This document shows, piece after piece, positions 1 to 6,000 of a stretch of 6,272 bases of DNA (position 1 is its first letter; every line of letters starts with the position of its first letter). A model generated the notes under the pieces. It had not been told where the DNA came from. It ran no database searches and saw nothing but the letters and a program-made list of their open reading frames with translations. A program made the translations under genes and the position numbers. The DNA lies in assembly GCA_946403735.1 (NCBI GenBank), contig CAMJAZ010000107.1, positions 1 to 6,272 on the forward strand, given 5' to 3'. This stretch comes from an uncultured Selenomonadales bacterium. Lineage in GTDB: Bacteria > Bacillota > Negativicutes > Selenomonadales > Selenomonadaceae.

Positions 1-23
1 TTTTCTTTTGCGCCAAAAGAAAA
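1..23. repeat. Palindromic hairpin repeat (left arm probably continues outside the window)
   Basis: Two perfect 10-base arms, TTTTCTTTTG (1-10) and CAAAAGAAAA (14-23), flank a three-base CGC loop. The bases after the right arm (gtag, 24-27) suggest the full palindrome extends past the left edge. It lies beyond the codY terminator, so it may terminate the next gene to the left or be a dispersed intergenic repeat. A related, half-preserved sequence occurs at 5900-5932. Confidence 0.6.
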
Positions 24-61
24 GTAGTTTATTAAAATAAAAATTAATCAACACGCCCTAA
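8..61 (+). repeat. Dispersed repeat, copy 1
   Basis: The segment 8-40 matches 5900-5932 at roughly 29 of 34 aligned positions by eye with small gaps (shared core CAAAAGAAAA followed by a TAGTT..AAAATAA stretch). A second block, 47-61, matches 5949-5963 at 11 of 15 positions. Both copies have the same orientation and block order and are intergenic. AT-rich sequence inflates such matches, but the GC-containing cores also agree. Confidence 0.45.
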
Positions 62-67
62 CTAAAT

Positions 68-103
68 AAAAAAAAGCGGCGTCAAAAATTTTTCAACGTC
101 GCT
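68..103 (-). terminator. Rho-independent terminator of codY
   Basis: Read on the minus strand, AGCGACGT (103-96) pairs with ACGCCGCT (82-75) apart from one A-C mismatch, around a 13-base AT-rich loop, and is followed directly by eight T (75-68). It starts about 20 bases after the codY stop codon. On the plus strand the mismatch becomes a G-U pair, but the T tract is less favourable. Confidence 0.8.
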
Positions 104-122
104 AAAAATTTTTTCGACAAAT

Positions 123-899
123 TTAACGCTTAAGCTTTTTAACTTCGTCAAGCAAGTACTCATTTAAAACTTTGATGTAAGTACCTTTCATGCCGAGAGA
201 TTTTGATTCGATTACGCCAGCAGATTCAAATTTGCGCAGGGCGTTGACGATAACCGAACGAGTAATTCCAACGCGGTCAGCAATTTTCGACGCAACTAAC
301 AGACCTTCACGTCCATCAAGTTCGCTTAAAATATTTATCGCCGCTTCGGATTCGGAATAACTCAACGTAGCCAACGCAATTTGCACGGTAGCTTTTTTTC
401 GCGCCTCAATTTCGATTTTTTCCGTATGATCTCTAAGCATTTCCATACCGACGACGGTTGCGCCGTATTCAGCAAGCAGTAAATCATCTTCGGTAAAATC
501 TTCGTCGTAACGCGCAATTATAAGCGTGCCGATTCGCCGACCAACGCCATAAATTGGAACAATCGTTGTATTTTTGCTGTCGAATGCACAGCGCGACCGC
601 TCATCATAAGCACAAGTTCCACTGCGCGTTTTACGATTCGCCTGCGTTTCGTCCAAATGATTCAACCAGCGAACATACGGTTTAGGAAACCTGCTTTTGC
701 TGATAACTTTTTCAATCATCAACTGGCATTCAAAGTTGTCCGTGAAGGCGTAACCAAAAATTTCTCCGCTCCTGTCCATGATGTAAACGTTGGCGTCAAG
801 CACGCTACTTAAAACTTTTGAAATGCTGTCGTACTCGACATTTTCAGAACGTTGCAGAAGCTTGTTAATCTTTCGCGTTTTCTCCAAAAGTGTCGTCAT
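123..899 (-). CDS. codY: CodY, GTP- and branched-chain amino acid-responsive global transcriptional regulator
   Basis: CodY is a cytoplasmic DNA-binding regulator that represses (sometimes activates) amino-acid biosynthesis, transport and motility genes when GTP and branched-chain amino acids are plentiful. The product is 258 residues, close to the 259 of Bacillus CodY. An N-terminal GAF-like sensor (about 1-155) includes TTIVPIYGVGRRIGTLIIAR and LLLAEYGATVVGMEMLR. The C-terminal winged helix-turn-helix (about 203-244) has the family hallmark ASKIADRVGITRSVIVNALR followed by ESAGVIES and LGMKGTYIKVLN, nearly identical to known CodY. I chose the ATG at 899 because MTTLLEKTRKIN matches the family N-terminus and a Shine-Dalgarno-like GAAGGGAAG lies just upstream; a TTG at 917 would add six atypical residues. 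It is divergent from the peptidase/aminotransferase pair, has its own terminator, and has a CodY-box-like site upstream that suggests autoregulation. Confidence 0.97.
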   Translation of the reverse strand: MTTLLEKTRKINKLLQRSENVEYDSISKVLSSVLDANVYIMDRSGEIFGYAFTDNFECQLMIEKVISKSRFPKPYVRWLNHLDETQANRKTRSGTCAYDERSRCAFDSKNTTIVPIYGVGRRIGTLIIARYDEDFTEDDLLLAEYGATVVGMEMLRDHTEKIEIEARKKATVQIALATLSYSESEAAINILSELDGREGLLVASKIADRVGITRSVIVNALRKFESAGVIESKSLGMKGTYIKVLNEYLLDEVKKLKR

Positions 900-950
900 C
901 CATTTTCTTCCCTTCAAAAAAATTTTTCCTCACGCTTAAGAGTTGGTTAG

Positions 951-959
951 ATATTACCA
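951..959 (-). promoter_or_regulatory. Candidate codY promoter, extended -10
   Basis: On the minus strand the sequence TGGTAATAT fits an extended -10 (TGnTATAAT-like). The -35 region is weak (TTTTAA with a 17-base spacer), as is common with extended -10 promoters. Transcription would begin near 944, giving a leader of about 45 bases. The start site is inferred. Confidence 0.5.
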
Positions 960-983
960 CATTTTTTTTATAATTAAAAGCTT

Positions 984-998
984 TATTTTCTGAATTTT
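984..998. promoter_or_regulatory. Candidate CodY box upstream of codY
   Basis: TATTTTCTGAATTTT matches the published CodY consensus AATTTTCWGAAAATT at 12 of 15 positions, including the central TTTTCTGAA. It lies about 30 bases upstream of the codY -10, near or just above the -35 region, a plausible place for autoregulation. The spacer is very AT-rich, so chance matches are possible. Confidence 0.45.
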
Positions 999-1010
999 TT
1001 ATTTTTGTGT

Positions 1011-1040
1011 AGAAATTTTTTATTGAGTATAAAAATTTCT
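1011..1040. repeat. Inverted repeat in the divergent spacer
   Basis: AGAAATTTTT (1011-1020) and AAAAATTTCT (1031-1040) are perfect 10-base inverted arms around a 10-base spacer, so the arm centres are 20 bases (about two helical turns) apart. It sits between the two divergent promoters and lacks a T tract in the usual place, so an operator is more likely than a terminator. Each arm resembles half of a CodY box; 1033-1047 alone scores 10 of 15. Confidence 0.45.
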
Positions 1041-1056
1041 GCATAGCCAAAAGATT

Positions 1057-1085
1057 TTGTACAACTGCGCGAAAAATGTTATAAT
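1057..1085 (+). promoter_or_regulatory. Sigma-A-type promoter for the peptidase/aminotransferase pair
   Basis: TTGTAC (1057-1062) and a perfect TATAAT (1080-1085) are separated by exactly 17 bases. Transcription would start near 1092, giving a leader of about 80 bases before the first gene. The -35 box matches the consensus at only three of six positions; the -10 is perfect. Confidence 0.65.
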
Positions 1086-1118
1086 AAAAAAAATTTTTTG
1101 CAAAAGAATTTTTTTAGC

Positions 1119-1133
1119 GTTTTACAGAAAATT
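1119..1133. promoter_or_regulatory. Candidate CodY box in the leader of the peptidase/aminotransferase pair
   Basis: GTTTTACAGAAAATT matches AATTTTCWGAAAATT at 12 of 15 positions, with the right half CAGAAAATT perfect. It lies about 27 bases downstream of the inferred transcription start, where a bound CodY could block elongation. Chance occurrence in AT-rich DNA cannot be excluded. Confidence 0.4.
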
Positions 1134-1170
1134 TTTTGAAATAAATTTTAAAATAAAGTTGGTGAAAGAA

Positions 1171-1485
1171 ATGTTTGTTGGGCGTGAAAATAAAATTTCG
1201 GCGGATAAACTTCAAGCTGGCGAAACAATCACGATTATAGGTTTAGGACAATCAATGACGCCGATTTTAAAATCTGGTCAACCTGTGATTGTCGCGCCTG
1301 TTACTGCTGAAACGGTGCTTTCAAAAAATGATATTGTTTTCTGCAAAGTCGCTGGACATTACTACTTGCATAAAATTTCCGCCATTCGCAACGGCAACAC
1401 TTACCAAATTTCCAACAATCACGGTCACGCCAACGGTTGGTGCAGTAGACGTTGTATCTATGGCGTTGTTATTGAAAAATTATAA
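1171..1485 (+). CDS. Small S24/S26 (LexA/signal peptidase-like) serine peptidase-fold protein
   Basis: The 104-residue product has the peptidase-like core only: no helix-turn-helix, no signal peptide and no convincing membrane segment. GLGQSMTPILKSG (about 24-36) matches the SMxP-type active-site segment of S24/S26 peptidases with Ser28 as likely nucleophile. YYLHKISAI (about 64-72) matches the second catalytic strand, where Lys68 (S24/bacterial S26) or His67 (SipW-like Ser-His type) could be the base. The following NTYQISNNHGHAN resembles the KGDAN-type segment of SipW-like enzymes with the lysine replaced, and the C-terminus YGVVIEKL fits the closing strand. I chose the ATG at 1171 because GGTGAAAG lies just upstream; the frame stays open back to 1057, but that part is AT-rich low-complexity sequence overlapping the promoter. 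It is 15 bases from the aminotransferase and probably cotranscribed. Fold assignment is fairly sure; substrate and activity are unknown. Confidence 0.75.
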   Translation: MFVGRENKISADKLQAGETITIIGLGQSMTPILKSGQPVIVAPVTAETVLSKNDIVFCKVAGHYYLHKISAIRNGNTYQISNNHGHANGWCSRRCIYGVVIEKL

Positions 1486-1500
1486 TTTTGAGGTGACAAA

Positions 1501-2682
1501 ATGGTTTCTTCTAAAATGTACGAACTCGGTACAAAAAAATCTACCATAAGAACAATTTTTGAATTTGGCAGGAAACGTGCGGCGGAAGTCGGCGAAGAAA
1601 ATATTTTCGACTTCAGCTTAGGCAACCCAAACGTGCCAACGCCTGACTTTGTACGCGACGCGGCGATTGAGATTTTGCAAACTTATGAACCGTCGAAAGT
1701 TCACGGCTACACCGTTGCGCCTGGTAACCCTGAAGTTCGCGAAATTTTAGCGGCAAGCGTCAATTCGCGTTTCGGTACAAATTTTGCTGGAAAAAATTTT
1801 TTCATTACGGCTGGCGCGGCGGCGGCAATTACAATTTGCTTTAAAGCTTTAACTGAACTGGGCGACGAATTTATAACTTTTGCGCCATACTTCCCCGAAT
1901 ATAAATGTTTTGTCGAATCAGTTGGCGCTGAATTGAAGGTCGTACCCGCGCAGGTTGAAGATTGGCAGATAAATTTTGATGAGTTTGAAAAAATTTTGAC
2001 GCCGCAAACTAAAGCCGTCATTATAAATTCTCCTAACAATCCTTCTGGCGCAGTTTATTCCGAAGAGACAATTAAAAAATTAGCTGACGTTTTGACCGCC
2101 AAGTCTAAAGAATTTGGACACGCCATTTTCATAATTTCTGATGAACCGTACCGCGAAATTGCTTACAATATCAATGTTCCCTATGTGCCGAAATTTTATG
2201 CTAATACTTTAGTCTGCTACTCTTACAGTAAATCTTTTTCATTGCCTGGCGAAAGAATTGGTTACGTTATCGTGCCTGATGAAGTGGAGGACTTCGGCAA
2301 AGTTTACGGTGCAGTCGCTGGCGCGGCTAGAGTTTTAACGCACGTCAACGCGCCTTCACTTTGGCAACTTGTCATTGCTAAATGCGCGGGCAAGCCGTCG
2401 GACATTACGATTTATGAACGCAACGCTAAACTTTTGTATAACGGCTTAATCGACGCTGGCTTTGAATGTGTCAAGCCGCAAGGTGCATTTTATCTTTTTC
2501 CGAAGGCTCTGGAAAGTGACGACTACGCTTTTTGTGAACGCGCGAAAAAATTTGATTTGCTCCTCGTGCCAGGTGCTGATTTTGGTTGCGCTGGATATTT
2601 CCGCGCCGCGTACTGCATAAAAACTGAAACGATTGAACGTTCATTGCCGCTGTTCAAAAAACTTGCCGCTGAATATCGTTAA
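1501..2682 (+). CDS. PLP-dependent class I/II aminotransferase (aspartate aminotransferase-like)
   Basis: The 393-residue cytoplasmic enzyme has the normal fold-type I length and the full set of motifs. They are NNPSG (179-183; the usual form is NNPTG), DEPY (214-217, Asp for the pyridine nitrogen and Tyr for the cofactor oxygen), SYSKSFSLPGERIGY with Lys244 as the likely Schiff-base lysine and Arg252 as a phosphate contact, and Arg368 in GYFRAAYC as the substrate-carboxylate arginine. Such enzymes move amino groups between amino acids and 2-oxo acids. The exact substrate (aspartate, alanine, aromatic or branched-chain) cannot be read from the sequence, so I give no symbol. The ATG at 1501 has a strong Shine-Dalgarno sequence (GAGGTGA, 1490-1496). 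It follows the peptidase-like gene by 15 bases and ends at a terminator. A CodY-like box in the shared leader would suit a gene of amino-acid metabolism. Confidence 0.93.
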   Translation: MVSSKMYELGTKKSTIRTIFEFGRKRAAEVGEENIFDFSLGNPNVPTPDFVRDAAIEILQTYEPSKVHGYTVAPGNPEVREILAASVNSRFGTNFAGKNFFITAGAAAAITICFKALTELGDEFITFAPYFPEYKCFVESVGAELKVVPAQVEDWQINFDEFEKILTPQTKAVIINSPNNPSGAVYSEETIKKLADVLTAKSKEFGHAIFIISDEPYREIAYNINVPYVPKFYANTLVCYSYSKSFSLPGERIGYVIVPDEVEDFGKVYGAVAGAARVLTHVNAPSLWQLVIAKCAGKPSDITIYERNAKLLYNGLIDAGFECVKPQGAFYLFPKALESDDYAFCERAKKFDLLLVPGADFGCAGYFRAAYCIKTETIERSLPLFKKLAAEYR

Positions 2683-2709
2683 AAATTTTTTCAGCTGAAA
2701 ATAAAAATT

Positions 2710-2741
2710 GCCACCCGTGAAATTTTGCGGATGGCTTTTTT
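2710..2741. terminator. Hairpin terminator between convergent genes
   Basis: GCCACCCG (2710-2717) and CGGATGGC (2728-2735) form an eight-position stem around a 10-base loop, followed on the plus strand by six T (2736-2741). This ends the aminotransferase transcript. The one C-A mismatch on the plus strand becomes a U-G pair on the minus strand, where the stem is followed by a T-rich stretch, so it may also end the leftward flavin reductase transcript. Confidence 0.8.
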
Positions 2742-2766
2742 ATTATCACGAATTTATAAATACAAA

Positions 2767-3342
2767 TTATTTTTTCTTCATAAGTGGAGCGCCAGCATTC
2801 CACGCCTTACCGACTTTTTCGCCGACGACGTAATAGCCACTTTGAAATTGATCGAAAATCAGCGCGTTAATCTTTGAGGGGTCGACTTTGCCTTTATCGT
2901 CTAAAACTTTTTCGTCCGCGCAGGCGTTTACAATTTTTCCAACGACGGCGTGAAGATTTTCCGTCTGAACAATTTCCAGCAATTCACATTCCATAGCGAT
3001 AGGAAATTCATCGATAATCGGCGCGTTGACGTGCGAACTTTTGACGGCGTGAAAACCTGTGCGTGTAAACTTATCAGCCATTTTGTTGCCAGTCGCGATA
3101 CCGAAAAAATCAGCCGCCGCCATATGCGCTTTATCAGCAATGCTAACGGTAAAAGCTTTGACGGCACGAATATTTTTGGTTGTCTTGTGGTCTTCGTCAA
3201 TGAACAGCGTGATTTTGTCCATGTCGCTAATCATACCCCACGCGGCATTCATCACGTTGACGACGCCATTTTCATCGTAAGCGGCAATCATCAGTACAGG
3301 CATCGGGAATACTGCAATTTTTGTTTCAATGTCTTTCTTCAT
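2767..3342 (-). CDS. Flavin reductase-like FMN-binding protein (flavoredoxin type)
   Basis: The 191-residue product has the length and layout of the flavin reductase-like split-barrel family, whose members bind FMN and pass electrons from NAD(P)H or other donors. Recognisable parts are the N-terminal strand FPMPVLMIAAYDENG, NVMNAAWGMISD (about 29-40, cofactor-binding region), DEDHKTTKNI with a following AFTVSIAD strand, DFFGIATGNKMADKF, and the late MECELLEIVQ and VVGKIVNACADEKVL strands. The ATG at 3342 is preceded by AGGAGT (3358-3353 on the minus strand). It is the last gene of a possible lctP transcript, 33 bases after the DUF1919 gene, with no terminator visible between. The physiological partner is unknown; an anaerobic redox or stress role is inference. 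Confidence 0.85.
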   Translation of the reverse strand: MKKDIETKIAVFPMPVLMIAAYDENGVVNVMNAAWGMISDMDKITLFIDEDHKTTKNIRAVKAFTVSIADKAHMAAADFFGIATGNKMADKFTRTGFHAVKSSHVNAPIIDEFPIAMECELLEIVQTENLHAVVGKIVNACADEKVLDDKGKVDPSKINALIFDQFQSGYYVVGEKVGKAWNAGAPLMKKK

Positions 3343-3375
3343 TAAAAAATCAACTCCTAGATAAAATTTTTTATT

Positions 3376-4107
3376 TTACATCTCAATCAGCGGCGTTTTC
3401 TTACCGTACAAAAGCATATCGAATACGTTATAATAATGAGGTACAATTTGTGCCAGATTAGCAATAACACTCCTAAAACTACCATTTACTGCATATTTCG
3501 GATCTATATAAAATGCTGAATCTAAATTTGATTTAAAGGGTACGAAACAGACTTTTTTACCGTAAGTAAGAGCATCAAACTTTTCCAAAATTTCTTGGCT
3601 CTCCGTATCCATCATAGCGATTATGTTATACCAGTTAATTCGTTTCTTACGTTCATTCCATTTTTTTACAGCCTCATCAAAATTGCTATAATGTACCATT
3701 AACAACGTAACATTTCCGATTGAGTATATAGGATAATCAAAAACTTCTTTACCGCTATTCCTATGCCTAGTACCTTGAAATTCTAATTCTTCCTCAATAT
3801 AAACGCGCGGATGCTTTAAAAATCTCAAAAATTCTTCGTAATATTCGACACGCAAATTAAAAAATGGGGAAAATGTTTTCAAACCTAAATCATGATTAAT
3901 GATTCCGCCTAAACAGTCGAAAGAAAAAATCGAAAGTTGGGAACGTTGAAGTTTGCGGTACTTTTCAAGCGTAAAACCAGGTATGCAGACAATCCAGTCA
4001 CCTAAAAGTTTATCGGCATCAAGTTTAATAGACTTAGCAAATTTTACAACTTCCGCAATGCCCATTTGTCTTGCACCAGCAACAAGGAGTATGTCATACC
4101 CCCCCAT
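3376..4107 (-). CDS. DUF1919-type protein, C-terminal part of a gene split by a one-base frameshift
   Basis: This 243-codon reading frame carries what I recognise as the DUF1919 domain, found in proteins encoded near capsule and cell-surface polysaccharide genes; its biochemical role is not established to my knowledge. Hallmarks are SIFSFDCLGGIINHDLGLKTFSPFFNL, a middle YPIYSIGNVTLLMVHYSNFDEA, and KKWNERKKRINWYNIIAMM. The formal ATG at 4107 lies inside the upstream frame and has no clear Shine-Dalgarno sequence, so this is probably not an independent gene. Removing one G from the seven-G run (4099-4105) joins it to the upstream frame as a protein of about 304 residues. Sampled 60-base blocks in the domain are about 27-33% GC, against about 55% in sampled blocks of lctP and the aminotransferase, suggesting that this part was acquired by transfer. 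Confidence 0.75.
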   Translation of the reverse strand: MGGYDILLVAGARQMGIAEVVKFAKSIKLDADKLLGDWIVCIPGFTLEKYRKLQRSQLSIFSFDCLGGIINHDLGLKTFSPFFNLRVEYYEEFLRFLKHPRVYIEEELEFQGTRHRNSGKEVFDYPIYSIGNVTLLMVHYSNFDEAVKKWNERKKRINWYNIIAMMDTESQEILEKFDALTYGKKVCFVPFKSNLDSAFYIDPKYAVNGSFRSVIANLAQIVPHYYNVFDMLLYGKKTPLIEM

Positions 4108-4291
4108 TTTGGGCTAGCTCTTGTAACGGAATAAATGGTAGATTATTGACGGAAATTTTTTGACCTGCCGTAACGCCGATAATATCAACGCCGTTAAACT
4201 GCCGCGTCAAAATGTTTACCGCATTTCCGATAAAGCGTCCGTCATTCGACACGAACCAAATTACAATTCGCGGTTTCCCGCTAATCTCCAA
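4094..4291 (-). CDS. N-terminal part of the split DUF1919 gene (Rossmann-like segment)
   Basis: This short frame encodes RIVIWFVSNDGRFIGNAVNI, VDIIGV and FIPLQEL, a beta-alpha-beta pattern like the nucleotide-binding front domain of some sugar-modifying enzymes. It ends in QNGGV and a TGA reached only because of the seven-G run; in the other frame the text continues naturally as QNGGYDILLVAG. The frame opens with a GTG at 4300, but that GTG overlaps the Shine-Dalgarno AGGAGT (4304-4299 on the minus strand). The in-frame TTG at 4291, eight bases after AGGAG, is the more likely start. It follows lctP with a gap of about 12-21 bases, so cotranscription with lctP is likely. As it stands the piece would make about 65 residues with no complete domain. 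Confidence 0.65.
   Translation of the reverse strand: MEISGKPRIVIWFVSNDGRFIGNAVNILTRQFNGVDIIGVTAGQKISVNNLPFIPLQELAQNGGV
4099..4105 (-). repeat. Seven-G homopolymer at the frameshift site
   Basis: Seven C on the plus strand (seven G on the coding strand) lie exactly where the two halves of the DUF1919 gene change frame. Six or nine G would give one open frame; seven gives early termination at TGA (4096-4094). Such runs are prone to slipped-strand change, transcript slippage and sequencing error. Confidence 0.85.
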
Positions 4292-4312
4292 ATTAATCAC
4301 TCCTAAAAAATT

Positions 4313-5845
4313 TTATCCTACTAGTGCTTGACCGAAGTATACTATAGCACCCATAAAAATTACAAATGGAATATAAATTTTAACAGCAAAGGCTAGCAGT
4401 TGTGAATCAGCGCCCTTGACGCCGATAGCCGCCGAACCAATCGCGATTGATAACGGCGAAATCATTTTACCTGCACAAGCACCTGTTGCATTAGCCGCCG
4501 CTACCCAAGCTTGAGCAGTTGGGGACGCGCCAATAGCTTGAGTCGCCATAACTTGTAACTTGCCGAAAAGTACACAGCTTGAAGTTGCTGAACCTGTTAT
4601 ATACGTGCCGACAGAGCCGAGAAATGCCGCTATCATTGGATAAGCCGTGCCAGTTACTGCAACTGCTGTATCTGCAATTTGATTCGTCATGCCGCTATAA
4701 CCCATAACTTTAGCCGTCGCAATAACAGAAATTATTGTGACCATTGTGAATTTCAAGCCGTCAATCGTTTTGCCGAGCAATTTTAACATTTCGCCGAAAC
4801 TTGCGCCTTGCTTACTGCCAGCAATGAACGCCGCTAACATAATCAGCACGCCTGGCGTATTGACCCACATAAATGTATATGGTACGCCGCCTTCACCGTT
4901 ATAAATCGGTACGCTTGATTTAATCGTCGACAAGGCTTGATTTATCGGCGGTACAAGTTTACTTGTGAACAGCAGGAAAATGAAAATTAAGATGAACGGC
5001 AAACAAGCATTGATAGCTTTAGCCGTCGTAATTTTCGCGCCTTCGTGAGAGGGCATTGCGTATTCAGGATCGTTGACAGGAAATTTTTTAGCGATGAAAA
5101 CTATTGTTCCCATTGTGACGATAGCGCCAGCTACTACTGCCAATTCAGGACCTACGAACATTGACAACACAAGTTCTGGAAGGAAAAATGCAAGTCCTGC
5201 GCCCAAGCACATCATTGTCATTCCGCGCAGTGCACCTAAGCCGCCGCCAGTTACTATAACCATAAGCCAGGGACAAAGTAAAGTTAATACGCCGAGTTGC
5301 AATGACGTGAAAGTTGCCAGCTGTACAGGGTCAAACGCCGTGACGTTAGCTAAAGTTACAAGTGGAATGCCGATTGAACCGTAAGCCGTCGGTACGGAAT
5401 TTGCGATTAAACAGACTGATACTGATAAAATTGGATTGATGCCGATACCTGCTAACATTCCTGCGGGAACTGCTATTGCTGTACCAAATCCCGCCATACC
5501 TTCCAAAAATCCGCCGAATCCCCAGCCGATTAATAAAATTAAAACGCGCTTGTCGTGACTAACGCTAGTCAACATTTCTTTGATAGTGTCCATTGCCTTT
5601 GTGTGCAAGGTTAAATTGTACGTAAAAATTGCCGCGACGATAACTAATAAAATGGGCCAACATGCCAGCGCTACGCCTTCTAAGACGGACTCCATTGCAC
5701 GGACGCTTTCCATTTGCCAATATCCCATACCTGCGGCAAGTGAGATTATCAGCGCGATTATACAAGCTTTCCACGCTGACATTTTTATTACGCTAAGCGC
5801 TATGACAAGCCACAATATTGGTGACAGCGCAAGTAAAAATTCCAA
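4313..5845 (-). CDS. lctP: L-lactate permease, LctP family
   Basis: This integral membrane transporter moves lactate, probably with protons, across the cytoplasmic membrane. The roughly 510-residue product is hydrophobic throughout with a dozen or more likely membrane segments, and its length fits the family (E. coli LldP has 551). Family features include LSPILWLVIAL at the N-terminus, FGGFLEGMAGFGTAIAVPAG (LEGMAGFG about 114-121; E. coli has LEGAAGFG), LIANSVPTAYGSIGIPLV, a late FLGSVGTYITGSATSS, and NATGACAGKMISPLSIAIGSAA. The frame is open from a TTG at 5866, but I prefer the TTG at 5845 (MEFLLALSP): it has AGGGGG about nine bases upstream and matches the usual short N-terminus. No ATG is available, which is odd given the strong but orphan Shine-Dalgarno and ATG about 135 bases upstream. 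It would be the first gene of a transcript running into the DUF1919 and flavin reductase genes. Confidence 0.93.
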   Translation of the reverse strand: MEFLLALSPILWLVIALSVIKMSAWKACIIALIISLAAGMGYWQMESVRAMESVLEGVALACWPILLVIVAAIFTYNLTLHTKAMDTIKEMLTSVSHDKRVLILLIGWGFGGFLEGMAGFGTAIAVPAGMLAGIGINPILSVSVCLIANSVPTAYGSIGIPLVTLANVTAFDPVQLATFTSLQLGVLTLLCPWLMVIVTGGGLGALRGMTMMCLGAGLAFFLPELVLSMFVGPELAVVAGAIVTMGTIVFIAKKFPVNDPEYAMPSHEGAKITTAKAINACLPFILIFIFLLFTSKLVPPINQALSTIKSSVPIYNGEGGVPYTFMWVNTPGVLIMLAAFIAGSKQGASFGEMLKLLGKTIDGLKFTMVTIISVIATAKVMGYSGMTNQIADTAVAVTGTAYPMIAAFLGSVGTYITGSATSSCVLFGKLQVMATQAIGASPTAQAWVAAANATGACAGKMISPLSIAIGSAAIGVKGADSQLLAFAVKIYIPFVIFMGAIVYFGQALVG

Positions 5846-5899
5846 TACCCCCGACCCCCTAATCAATGCGTAATTCGTAATGAAAACTAGAACCTAAGT

Positions 5900-5963
5900 T
5901 TGCGTCAAAAGAAAAAATAGTTAATAAAATAATTTCAAGTTGGAGTTTACCAACAACACCTAA
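5900..5963 (+). repeat. Dispersed repeat, copy 2
   Basis: This copy corresponds to 8-61. The first block (5900-5932) keeps the right palindrome arm CAAAAGAAAA but has lost the left arm. The second block (5949-5963) is preceded by an extra small hairpin, GTTGG-agttta-CCAAC (5939-5954). It lies in the lctP leader, between an orphan start signal and the working start. Confidence 0.45.
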
Positions 5964-5979
5964 GAATTATTCCCTATAC

Positions 5980-6000
5980 CATAAAAAATTCACCTCCTTT
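5980..6000 (-). promoter_or_regulatory. Orphan Shine-Dalgarno and ATG followed by an immediate stop
   Basis: On the minus strand AAAGGAGGTG (6000-5991), an almost ideal ribosome binding site, is followed after ten bases by ATG (5982-5980), then GTA and TAG. The start is not in frame with lctP. A six-codon frame (MKLKRR then TGA) ends inside this ribosome binding site. It is either the relic of an earlier lctP start or a minimal leader. Confidence 0.55.

Noticed and set aside
1..122. CRISPR-like or insertion-sequence end
   Set aside because: There is only one palindrome and one terminator hairpin, with no regular spacer pattern and no transposase.
865..1050. A 61-codon minus-strand frame overlapping the start of codY
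   Set aside because: It covers the codY promoter and start in another frame, its composition is AT-rich low complexity (K, N, F), and CodY itself is unmistakable.
1057..1170. N-terminal extension of the S24/S26-like protein, which could be read as a signal anchor
   Set aside because: Its first codon is the -35 box of a good promoter, and translation would begin upstream of the inferred transcript. The ATG at 1171 has its own ribosome binding site.
2950..3345. A 131-codon plus-strand frame opposite the flavin reductase gene
   Set aside because: It is antisense to a clear flavin reductase frame, with Cys/His/Arg-rich sequence typical of a reverse-strand shadow.
5073..5384. Plus-strand frame inside lctP
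   Set aside because: It is a low-complexity shadow of the membrane-protein codons, with no ribosome binding site or recognisable domain.
5991..6000. Plus-strand CACCTCCTTT, resembling the 3' end of 16S rRNA
   Set aside because: It is simply the complement of a strong minus-strand Shine-Dalgarno sequence; no rRNA sequence flanks it.
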